Source: Melitaea cinxia (taxonomy: Eukaryota; Arthropoda; Insecta; Lepidoptera; Nymphalidae). Taken from it: a stretch of 64,000 nt of DNA. The notes below the pieces were generated by a model. It was not told where the DNA came from, searched no databases, and saw only the letters and a list, made by a program, of their open reading frames with translations. This document shows positions 1-12,600 of this stretch, in pieces. The stretch is taken from positions 7,555,326 through 7,619,325 of the forward strand of contig NC_059419.1 in NCBI RefSeq assembly GCF_905220565.1, read 5' to 3'. Position 1 is the first letter of the stretch, and every line of letters starts with the position of its first letter. A program made the translations under genes and the position numbers.

Positions 1-456
1 TGTGCAATAAAGAACATTAATATTATTATAATTTGATATTTGATTATTGGTAAATTAAAGTTACATTTAGATGATCATACTTATGGAATAGTGCAATCAT
101 ATTGTGGATAGCTTCTGTTTTAATTTATTATTGTTTAAGTTGAAAAGTAATGATTAGTTGATTCTAGAAGTTGTTTTTTTGTCATAGGTACGTATAGTTT
201 TGACAAAATTATTCGTGTGACTGTGTTTAGGGAAACTCTGATTTCTCGTCAGCATTAATAATGATTAGTAAATATTTATTTATTGATTTTATTTATTTCT
301 TTATTTAAATAAAGGTTGCTACCATAGCACACAATAAATCAATCACATATACAAGTAAACTCCTTTTTCATGACTAAACTGCTCTAATTAGAAGCAACAT
401 TATAATTATAATAATTATATTCATGTCAAGAAGCAAATTATTGTTAATAGTTTTAC

Positions 457-617
457 CTTCAATCTCCAGGGTCTCATGCAAAATATCCTGGACAACATCG
501 TCAGTCGCGTCAGCGTTGTGTTCCCTCCAACTGGTGCCATTGTCTGAACGAAGAATAACGATTTCGCGCTCCTTACCCCTCAGAGATGCGTAGTGAGGTA
601 CTTCGAGAATAACTGGC
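457..617 (-). CDS. Ank2: Ankyrin exon 23: ZU5
   Basis: 1 nt + 53 codons + 1 nt, residues 990-1043. Reads PVILEVPHYASLRGKEREIV, then ILRSDNGTSWREH and HETLEIE. The PVI-EVPH-ASLRG-ERE block is the ZU5 beta-strand region seen in all ankyrins. Donor GTAAAA. The next exon lies beyond the left edge of the window. Confidence 0.5.
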
Positions 618-3600
618 CTGTTAAAGTTAAGTCAGATACCATTTTAATATGCTTATAATATATTATATATACAACTTTAAATTAAAGTTTATCATTTAGC
701 TGCAGCTTAAGATGTCTAGTATAGTATCAAAAGGTGAAGTATTAGATTAGTATAGTTTGTTTATAAATTATCACATAGCAATTAGCGAATGTATAGAATA
801 ATGAATAAAGAAGGAATATATTCAGTTAAATTGAGACTGTCCTTTTTTTAAACCTTGTAATTATTTAAATTAAATGCTAGAACAGTAAGTAAATATATAA
901 CATAAATTAATAAGAAATTTTAGTAACACACCCCAAAAACTTTGCAGATACAGGACCCATTTCCAAAACCCGCGATGCCAAAGCTTCACCCTCCATCAAT
1001 GGAGGCATATGATTGATACGGGATGGTTTTAAGTATCTGAAACGATATTTTTTCATTATAAATAAATGGTTTTTGGACTATTTTATTAGTAAAACATACA
1101 AATTATAGGTTTTATTATGTTAGCATTTATACCTACATTCCACATTGTTGCTTGTTACTTCTTCATCAACTAAGTTATAAATAGTACTTAAATATAGACT
1201 ATAGGAAAAAAGTAACCGGGAAAATATACGGGGGAAAATATACATCCCTCTGGTGTAGTGGTGCGTGCACTGTGTGAGCGCTGCGATGTGAGTTTGATTC
1301 TCGCTCGGAGTGGACATTTGTATTTGTTCAAAGATTTATTTCCGATCTGGTTGTTTGTCCTTGTGGGTCTGCCCGTCGTGCCTTGGAGAGCACGTTAAGC
1401 TATCAGTCCCGGTTGTTATCATAGAGACCTGGCAGCGATCGTTACTCATATTAGGGAATATATCCTCCAACCCGCAGTGGAGCAGTGTGGTGGATTACTC
1501 CAATCTTTCTCCCATATTTAGAAAGAGACCTATTTTCGGTAGTGGGATGCTACAAGCTGAATGCAAAATTACTAAAAACGGGATATTTACTATGTTTTTT
1601 ATTTTAATTCCCGATCCTTCTCCTACACGGAGAAAGAGGAGTATACACAACAGTGGGATGTTATTGGCTCATATCGTATCGTGTAATACCAACCTGACAA
1701 TTAAAAAAAAAATGGAATACAAAACAAAATTAGAAATTAGCACTAGCGTAGATGGGAAGCCACCCAGTGTGTGAATGTGGAAGAATGAAAGAAAGAAAAT
1801 TAGTATGCAGGATGAAAGTGCGAGAAGAATAAATGCGAGAACTGGTATGAACGAGTAGCTTAAGTAAGGACTCCGATCCCCATGTCGGAGGTGTAGAGAA
1901 AAGAAAAAAGGAGAAAGAAAGGAGGGAGGCGACCTTAGTGTTCGAGGGAGCCTCTCAGGAGTTACGAATCGCGTAGAGCTTGAAAGGCAACCGCTAGCGG
2001 TATCGCGGAAGTGCAACTGTGTCCCTGTGATTCCGTCCAGGCGTGTCCGTGGTTTTAGTCCGTGCGACTCGGACATACCCTCCAGCTCCCCCGGGCTGTA
2101 GGCATCCGTTAGGGATTTCCTCTGAATAAAAAAAAAAAAGGTGTAGAGAAAAAAAAAACAAATACCAACCTGCACGTGATCCTCGTGGGCTGCTGCGCGG
2201 ACTGCGGCGGCACGATGACGCGCACGCCGCCGCCGCGACACCCGCGCAGCGCGCCCCCGCGCGCGTCCACGAGGAACGACACCAGGAAACTGGGGACATT
2301 GGGTGACGGTTGCTATTTGTGTACTAGAACGGCTTCAGATGTCAGATTCGATTGGATGACTGTGGTTATTTGTGTACTAGAATGGCTACAGATGTTTGAT
2401 TAAATTGGATGACTGTGGTTATTTGTGTACTAGAATGGCTACTATAATTTTAATCTTAAGCATTCGGTCAATTTGCATGCAACTCCATAATAAACCAAGA
2501 TTTATTGCAAACTTACTTCTTCCACTGAAGTTTTTTCCTATTGTTCCAAATCCAGAATCGCATGCGTAACAATTAATGTTAAATTATTAGCACGATAAAT
2601 CTGAAATAAGTACGTTAACGCGGTTTATTAACTTTTTTAAATGCCCGACGTTTTGGATACTTTAGAGAAACCATGTTCACAGGAGGACTGCCACCGGAAA
2701 GAAATATTTGTAAATACAAATATCCATCCCGAGTTGAAATCGAACCCGCAAACTGACGGTGTTTAGTCGCCTCCACACACCACTACATCAGAGCAGTTGT
2801 TTATTTATATATAAATAAATGTTTAGTATTTTTAGAATGTGATGGTTAGAAAAACTCAGCCTGACTAAAAGTTTACGTAATAGGGATAATAATAGTGTTT
2901 GCTCGCAAACACAAACGATCTGAATTTACATCGACAAGTAATGAAAAATAAGTAGTCAAAAAAAAAATAGAATAATAAATATGAATTAGGGATAGCTGAA
3001 AAAGTATGGTTAGATCTCGATCAATTAAATTAAATGGGATCCACACGACAAGTATAAGGATTTGATCAAAAAAATAATCATTAAAATCACATTCAGTAAA
3101 AAAAATTGAGCTAACACTCGAAACACTAACAGCCGAATTGAAAATCTCCTCTTTTATGAATAATAATAGAATAGAGTAGAGTAGAGTAGAGTAGAATAGA
3201 GTAGAAAAGGAATAGAAATAGAACAGAAACGGAATAGAATCGGAATAGGACCGGAATAGAAACGGAATAGAAACGGAATAGAAACGGAATAGAAATGGAA
3301 TAGAAATAAAATAGAAATAGAAGAAGAAAGAGAAGGAGAAGAAGGAGAAGGAGAAATAAGAGGAGGAGGGGGAGAGGGAGAAAGAGAAGGAGAGGGAGAA
3401 GAAGGAGAAGGAAAAGGGGAAAGTGAAGGAGCATAAGGAGAAGAAGAGGAAGAAGAATAGAATAAAACAATATAAAGTAGAACAGGGTAGAATTGAACAT
3501 AACAGAGCAGGGCAGAGAAAAAATAGAATTAGAATAGAATTAGAATAGAAATAGAATAGAAATAGAATAGAAATAGAATAGAAATAGAATAGAAATAGAA

Positions 3601-6600
3601 TAGAAATAGAATAGAATTAGAATAGAAATAGAATAGAAATAGAATAGAAATAGAATAGAAATAGAATAGAAATAGAATAGAAATAGAATAGAAATAGAAT
3701 AGAAATAGAATAGAAATAGAATAGAAATAGAATAGAAATAGAATAGAAATAGAATAGAAATAGAATAGAAATAGAATAGAAATAGAATAGAAATAGAATA
3801 GAAATAGAATAGAAATAGAATAGAAATAGAATAGAAATAGAATAGAAATAGAATAGAAATAGAATAGAAATAGAATAGAAATAGAATAGAAATAGAATAG
3901 AAATAGAATAGAAATAGAATAGAAATAGAATAGAAATAGAATAGAAATAGAATAGAAATAGAATAGAAATAGAATAGAAATAGAATAGAAATAGAATAGA
4001 AATAGAATAGAAATAGAATAGAAATAGAATTAAAGTAGAATAGAAATAGAATTAAAGTAGAATAGAAATAGAATTAAAGTAGAATAGAACTAATTGTGTT
4101 TGCAGGCAAAAGAAGAAAAACTGACTTCAATTATATCGACAAGTAATACAACGTAGGTAGTACATACGCAATATCAAAGATTACTCCAAAAGTTGAGATG
4201 ACTCAGATCTCAATGAAATTTAAATGTGACCACATGATAAACATCGGCTTTCGATTAAATTAAAAATCATCAAAATCGGTACACCCAGTAAAAAGTTATG
4301 CGGATTTTCGAGAGTTTCCCTCCATTTCTCTGGGATTCCATCATCAGATCCTGGTTATCTTATCATGGTACCAAACTAGGGATATCTTCTTTCTAACAAA
4401 AAAGAATTATAATCAATCAAGAATTATAATTATAATCAAAATCGGTTCATAAACGACGGAGTCATCCCCGAACATACATAAAAAATATATATATACGATC
4501 GAATTGAGTAACGTCCTCCTTTTTTTGAAGTCGGTTAATAAAAGAAGAAGGAGAAGAAAAAGGAAGATATGCTGTGTGGCTACGGCACTATAGAATTTAG
4601 CCACCCCCTCTCATCCCGTGGGTGTCGAAAGATGTGACTAGGAGATAGCGAAGTTCCAATACCACTATGGAACTAGTGAAGCCGACCGATGGTGGGGTAG
4701 CCATCCTACAGCTGGCTTTCTAAATACACAGACCGAGGACGGGCAGCAGCGTTTTCGGTGCGACAAATTCAGCCCTGCGGTCGCCAACCCACCAGCCCAG
4801 CGTGGTGACTATAGGCAAAAACCCCTATGAGTTCGCGTCAAAAGTTTCGGCCCTCAGTTCCCGGCAGCCTCACTATTCCCGGCTACGATAGCGGCCGCGG
4901 TAACGGTGCAGTAGGGTTCTAAGAATCACCGGGTTACGGGAGGCTACCAATCAAAAATACACCTGGCTACGTATAACGGACGCACGCTACGGCTGGACCA
5001 TCACCTTACCGAGCTTGAAGTAGAACTGAGTCACATTAAGTGGAGCATACTGGGGTTGTCTGAAGTACTGAGGTGTATGTACGACGCGGCGACAATAACC
5101 GTTCATGTTCAGGACCAGAGAACAAGGCCCATTTCGCTCCGGATCGGGGTAATACAGGGTGGATGTAATATCACCGAAATTGTTTACCACTGCGCTGGAG
5201 AATGTCTTTAAGAGCTTGGATTGTGGAAACAAGGCATCGACGTCAACGGCGAATACATCTCTCACCTTCGTTTCGCCGATGCTATCGTCATCTTTGCGGA
5301 GACGTTAGATAAGTTAGGCCAAACGTTGTCCGGCCTAAACGAGTCCTCCCGACGTGTCAGTCTCTGTATGAACTTGGACAAAACGAAAGTTATGTTTAAC
5401 AACCGAGTCATACCGAAACCGGTATCGGTCGAGAGACCTTCTCGAAGTTGTTCAGGATTATATTTACCTAGGCCATACTATCCAACTAGGCCGCAACAAC
5501 TTCGAGAAGGAGGCTGATAGGAGGATTCGGTTGGGCTGGGCGACGTTTGACAGGCTTCGTCGAGTCTACACTTTGAAAATTCCGCAATGGTTGAAGACAA
5601 AAGTCTACGAGTAATGCGTTCTGCCTGTGTCAACCGACGGAGCCGATACGTGGACACTGACGAAGGGACTTATCCACAAGCTTAAAGTCGCTCAACGTGC
5701 AACGGAACGGGCTATGCTTGGGGTTTCTCTCAAAGATAGGGTTAGAAATAATACTCTCCGCTAGAGAACCAAAGTAACCGACATACATACGACAGCCCAC
5801 AAAATTAGCAAGTTGAAGTGGCAGTGTAGTCATCTGTGTCGCAGGACCAATGCCGGTGTAGGCTGGATGAGGATTGCGGAAAACCGGGATGTCTGGCGCG
5901 AACTTGGGGAGACTGATAATAAAATAGAACAGAATAGAACAGAGTGGAATAGAATTGGAGGTAAAGGCATGCTATAAAATATAAAGTATCCGAAACGTCG
6001 GGAATTTTAAAACTTAATAATAAACCGCGATAAAATTCGAAAAAGTTATTGAAAATGAATTTATTATTATTAATAAGTATATTAACGTCTTCTAAAGTAT
6101 CGGTTTCGTGATAAATATAAAATTAGACAAAATTATTTAGTATTTAATAGTTATTGTTTTGAAAATTTTAAAGTAATTAAAATAGACGATTTAGTTTTCA
6201 ATAGTAATATTTTCACTATTGTTTATTCAACGCTTTCTATTTTCTTAATCCAATCATTATTTTAATCAACTGAAATTACTTTAGTTAGTTAAGCTAAAAA
6301 TTGGTTTACTGACTTGGGTTGTGTTGGGTCGACATTATAGCAATAGCCTTCTGGCGCTTGCGCTGTGCTGTAACGACTTATACTTTTGACGACCACTTCT
6401 TGCTGAGGCTGGTATGGAATTCCGTTTACTGATGCTGTAAAAAAGGGGTTAAAATGATTTTTAGTAGCTGAAAATGTATTTAAAATATGAACTTTTATTT
6501 ATTTTTTAACTTTTCAATGGTTGATTATGAATGATGATGAAGCTGTGTGGCTACAACATTAAATAAAATAGCCACCTCCTCTCTTCCCGTGGGTGTCGTA

Positions 6601-9600
6601 AGAGGCGACTAAGAGATAACACAGTTCCACCACCATTTTGGAACTTATAAAGCCGACCGATAACCATCCAACTGCTGGCTTTGAAATACACAGGCTGACG
6701 ACGGGCAGTAGCGCTTTCGGTGCGAAAAAGCCAGCCAACCAACCAACCAAACGCCTGCCCAGCGTGGTGACTATGAGCAACACACATTAGTTAACGCCAT
6801 TTTTGGTGCCAGCTTGTGGAGGCTTATGTCCAGCAGTGGACTGCAATAGGCTGAAGTGATGATGAATGGTTGATCACTTGAAAATTGCTTTTATTATTTC
6901 TTCATAGTTATTAAATAAGTAACTGTACAAATGCAGATTAAATTTTTGTAAATTAATTTTGTAATTATGTTTTTAATTTATCTATTTTGGCAAAGTTTAA
7001 TAACAATATAATTCTATCTTCTTTATTCATTGAAGTAAAACTTCTTCAAGCACAATTGACTTGGGGAATAAGCTGATGGATACGTGACGATAGATTCACG
7101 AAAATTGTGATCGGTTGAGGCGAACGGAAGTTGAGAGGAAGATATAAGTGAAGATAGAAAGTTTCACTTCAGTGTTGTGGTCTAAAGTACACTCAACATT
7201 ACAGCCTATACAGTCCACTGCTGGACATAGGCCTCCACAAGTTTACGCCAAAAATAACGTGAACTCATGTGTTTTGCCCATAGTCACCACGCTGGGCAGG
7301 CGGGTTGGTGACCGTACACTCGTTTCTATACAATTACTCATTTAATTTATCAATATAATTAGCGAGGAATAAATATTTTTGTGTATTGTTAAAACCTTGA
7401 GAAATTTCCATAATGTTCTTATGACTCATGGCAGATTCAGTTCTTTCGTCCTTTGTCACGTCAATCGGCAGCGAATCATCTCCTAAAGATTTCATATCAT
7501 CAGCCGTCAGATATCGATATGGCTGATCATTGAGGATTGCGTCTTCACCTAAAAATATTCTCAATTTATTTTTTGCACCAACGATGAGTTGTATTTGAAT
7601 GTGGTAAAGTTGAATGAAAAAATCAAAATTATTTTAGTCAAATAGGCTTCAAAAGCGATTTCGAATCGTCATTTGAACAAATTAAAATGATAATTGTCGT
7701 AATTATGTAATTATAGTTAAAAGTGAAGCTACCACCGACTCGAATTGTAGATTCTGCAGAAAAGAAACCTGAGAAACTGCACAGTTAAAAAGCTTCTAGG
7801 CTTAAAAAATTTGGTTCTATGTTTTTTTTTATTTAAATAACTCACCTCCTTCTTCTTCGGAATCAGACATGAACGTCTCTAACATAGTTTCAGGCGCCAC
7901 AACCTTGTATTTGTCTTGAGAGGCTGGAGCGAGTGAAGGTTCGGAGACTTCCTTTAGAGTTTCCATGACAGTTACGTAGCCGAGCTTCGAGGCTATGTCC
8001 AAGGGTGTTTGGCCGTTCTGAATTTATAAAATCATATAATTGATTATGTTTTAATACTGAATTTGTAATTGAAAATTTTCTTTACTGATGTTCGTCTTGA
8101 TGGATTTGACTTTTTTTTATTATTATTATATGACAATTTATTTTCATTATCCACAAATAATTTTGATGATGAATAATTTTTTTTACTTCAAAAGAACAAT
8201 TGATTTTACTCAATATTTTCAACAGGCAAAAAGTAAATAGGCCTAAATAAGATTTCAGTGCGTGGAGTAGTTAAAATATGATTAACTTACGATAGTAGTA
8301 GCATTAGCATCAGCTTTGTGTTCAAGAAGTATGTTGACAATATTGATGTGCCCTTGTTGAGCTGCGTGATGTAGAGCGGTGTAACTAACAAACATCAAAG
8401 TTTTATTATTAGTATAAAACTTCATTAAATGATTAACTAATGCAAAGAAGTTTTATTTTACATTGTTATTAGAATATTATTAAATATTATTTTAGTCATC
8501 ATTTGGTCTAAAACAAAAAAAAAAATGTAAATTTTACATAATCATAAATTTAGTGGTATAAAAGAAAATACAAGTATACCCGTGAGTTGTCTGAGCCTTA
8601 ACCGAAGCACCATTCTCCAGTAGATAGCGCACCATGTTCGCTTGTCCGTAGTGACTTGCTATATGAAGCGGTGTGTAACCGCCCTTAGTGCAAATATCCA
8701 TCTGGATGGAAAAGATGACCATTTTGTTTTGCTAATTCTAATTTTTTTATGGCTAATAATAATTTGTATTGCTAATTTAAATTTGCTAATTACAAGAAAA
8801 ATCTGTAAAATTACTACAGTACCTTCGCAAACTAATATTTACTTTTTTGTTAGTAAAAATGAATTGCATAATGCAAATAATATTTAAGATTTTTTCTTTA
8901 ATATCAATATTTTAAAAATTTAAACCACTTCTATTATACACTGAAATTAACACAATTGTGGATTGCATCATTAAGTAAATCATATGATTAAATCCTTACC
9001 TCAGCTCCATTCTTAACTAAAAGCTGAGCAACTGGAACGCGATCTTCTTGAGCAGCGAGATGTAGTGCTGCAAGACCATTCTTAGCTTGTTGATCTACTT
9101 CTGCTCCATGTTCCAAGAGAAGTGAACACATTTCCGTGTGACCCTAAAAACAAATTATAAAAATACCATTGATGTAAAACTATTGATAGCCTGTTGTTGA
9201 TATTTCAAGATTTAATTTATTTTGCGTTAGTTCTTAAGACCGAAGTTCTGTTACATTTATCAAAGCAAATAACATTTCAATCTAACCTGTTGGGCTGCTA
9301 AATGTAATGGTGTAAATCCAGCCTTTGATTCGGCGTTGGTGAGAGCTCCGTACTCTAGCAACGTTGCTGCTGTCTCCATCTGGTTCTTACGAGCCGCTAT
9401 ATGGAGTGGAGTATGGCCGTTCTTTGCAATTGCCTACACAAATAGGACGTGAAATGAGTATGAAACTATAAAAGATGAAACAACAAACAACTATGATATA
9501 TGAATAAATACCACACATGGACAAGTACAAGTACAAAATCATAATGATCATATAATTATATTAAGGGAAACGAAAGAAAAGACTAATTGTGTTAATGGGT

Positions 9601-12600
9601 TTGAAAACTTTACCTTGGCATCAGCTCCCTTTTCAAGTAATGTGTTAGCGACTGCTTGTTGGTCGTACTGAGCAGCAATGTGTAAAGGAGTCATGCCGTT
9701 CTTACCGGCTTGATCTGGTGAGGCTCCGTGAGCAAGGAGCAAGTTCGCTACCTAAAGATTGAACATACACCTTTAGCTTTCTTTAAAAAAATATAAGTGT
9801 GATAAATTTGTACTTTTTATACTTTGGTCAAAGCTAGAAATCAACTTAACCCCTCACAGACAAAAACGATGCGCTATTAAAAAGTACATTTTATTAGAAT
9901 TGTTTCCAATCAAGAGATACGGATATTTAATACAGCCGATGAAATGAATAAACACGATGGTACTGTCTACCGAGAAACTAGAATTTAGTATTCATTAAAT
10001 ATTGTGACTAAGTTAAGGTTGCTGGATAACACAAGGTACATTACCTAAGTCTGCAATGCAACTAATGTTAAGATATAGAATTTCCAATATGATATTTGTT
10101 TTTACTACTTTGATTTTTCATATTTGTTTTCTTTTCTTTTTTTTGAGAATGTCGCTATATTTTTTTGACGTTCGTTAAATAAGTATAAATCACCGTATAC
10201 GAACATGAACCGCAATTCCAATATCCCTTAAATTGTAATGCTATTCAAATTTTTAGCATCCGTTTAAAAAAAATCATTACACTACTTCTGAACATGACTT
10301 CAAAGACAGACCTATAGCCAGAAGACAGACAATATACGTGAATAAGTGGTCCAACGACGGTCACAGCACTGGTTTGTGGCTGTTGCGCTGGCGGTTGCGG
10401 GTTCAACCCCCGCACTGACAAACATTTGTATTGACCATACAGATGTTTGCCGTGTTCTGGGTGTTTGTGCAGTCATTGTGAGTCTAATCACCGTGTCTCC
10501 GAGAGTTAAGCCGTCGGTGCCGGTTGTTATCATGTACCAGGTGTAAAAAAAATTAAGCACAGAAGGATAAATAAATTTAGGTAATAACTGTTAACTGTAA
10601 CATCTCTATACTTATAACACTTACGTTAGAATTATTTATTTATATTTGTCTAACGCGTTAACGTTAAGTCGTCCGCGTCGCGTCGGTCCCTGTTATTATC
10701 ATGTACATCTGATAGCAATCGTTATTCATAGTAGGGAATATATCCGTCAACCCGCATTGGAGCAGCGTGGTGGATTAAGCTCTGATCCTTCTCCTACATG
10801 GGGCAAGATGCCTATGCGCAACAGTTGGATATTACAGGCTGAAGTGTAAGTGGTCAAAGGGAAACTAATTCTTTTAGATTCCGTAAGCGCTTTCTGTAAT
10901 ATTTACAATTTAGAACTTTTTTAAAAAAGTTTCTGAAAATAGTGCCTTTTGTTAAACTTTATTATTGTAATTGAAATTTAGAAATTCAAATCACATATTT
11001 TTTTCATTTTCTAAGAAATATAATATATAATATTTTTCACCTTGAGATTTCCGTATTTAGCGGCAAGATGGAGGGCTGTAAATCCCTTTTTAGTTGTAGC
11101 TGTCAATGGAGCATTGTGCTCAATGAGAGCAGCTGCCACCTGTTGGAAGATAAACATTTCACAAAATTGCAATAGAGTATTTGAGTTAGCATTTTCCTTA
11201 GACATATTTATCAGGCATGAAGCTGCATATCCATTTCAAACTTAAAATTCTATGTAAAATGTGTCGTAAGTTGATTTTACTAATAATACGCAGCTACCTT
11301 GTAATCCTAATTTATGTTTCTAATGTATAGGGTGACACATAAACAAGTAGACATAACATAATCTTATCGTCTTTTTATAGACATATCCTTTTTCTAAATA
11401 TAAAGCCCCAATAAACTGACTGAGTGATTAATATAACTTCAATAATTCAATATTGACGTATGAAATTAGGCGCGTAGAATCCTATTACAAAAATCTTATT
11501 TTAAATCATCATCAAAAATTACTTTGTATAAATATTTCATTTTATTTGTATTTTTCAAATGAAATAATCTATAAACAGTAACTAACACAGCAAGAAATAT
11601 CCTGCTCAAAATCTGGAGCAGCCCGACTGGGGAAATACCTTGGCCTTACAGAAGATCACAGCTAAATATAATACTGCTTTCAAGCAGTGTTGTGTTCCTG
11701 TAATGAGTAAGGTGACCAGAGTTCCTGAGGGGGATTAGACGTAAGGTCGCCAATACGCTTGTGATGCTTCTGGTATTGCAGGCTTTTTTTAGCTACGGTA
11801 ATTGCTTACCGTCAGATGAGCACTCTTGTTTGTCGACCAAGTTGTATAATATAATTGTGTTTGCAGACAAACGAAAAAAAACCGACTTCAATCACATCGA
11901 CAAGTAATACAACGTAGATCGACGAAAAAATAGTCAAGTAACTACGCGTTATCAAAGATTACTCAAAAAGTAGTTATCAGGTCTCGATAAAATTTAAATG
12001 TGATCACATGATGAACATCAGCTTTTCATTAAATTAAAAATTATCAAAATCGGTACACCCAGTAAAAAGTTATTGCGGATTTTCGGGAGTTTCCCTCGAT
12101 TTCTCTGGGATCCTATCATCAGATCCTGGTTTCCTTATCATGGTACTAAACTAGGGATATCCCCTTTCTAACAAAAAAAGAATTATTCAAATCGGTGTAT
12201 CCAGTAGAAAGTTATGCGGTATAATACAACGTAGGTCGACGATAAAAGCGTCAAGTAAAAACGCATTATTAGATATAACTCAAAAAGTAGTTGTTAGATC
12301 TCAAATAAATTTAAATGGGACCAATTGGCACACACCACCTTTCGATTAAAACAAAATTTGTCGAAATCGGTCCACCCGGTCAAAAGTTCTGATGTAACAT
12401 ACATAAAAAAAAAAAAAAAAAAAAAATACAGTCGAATTGAGAACCTCCTCCTTTTTTGGAAGTCGGTTAAAAATTGTGTAGGTGCGTTTAATAAACACTT
12501 AAAAATATTTTTTTAAGTTAATTAAGTAATTAATTAGTTTATGCTCTATTTAATCAAGAAGTTAGTTTTTTGATTCATGAATTTATGTTATTTAGATGTA

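Larger units (their letters stand above)
7549..9999 (-). other. Short introns between exons 13 and 19
   Basis: The introns at 7549-7845, 8018-8290, 8385-8579, 8702-8999, 9144-9286, 9434-9613 and 9752 onward are AT-rich, and the six between these exons are short (about 140-300 bp). I see no repeat, RNA gene or ORF of interest in them. Compact introns here contrast with the repeat-filled ones on either side. Confidence 0.5.

Noticed and set aside
2517..2570. Possible extra ankyrin exon with a perfect GTAAGT donor at 2515
   Set aside because: No good acceptor, no ankyrin-like translation in any phase, and exons 20 and 21 already join in phase (AA|T).
3126..3500. 124-codon minus-strand frame rich in leucine
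   Set aside because: Translation of a purine-rich simple repeat.
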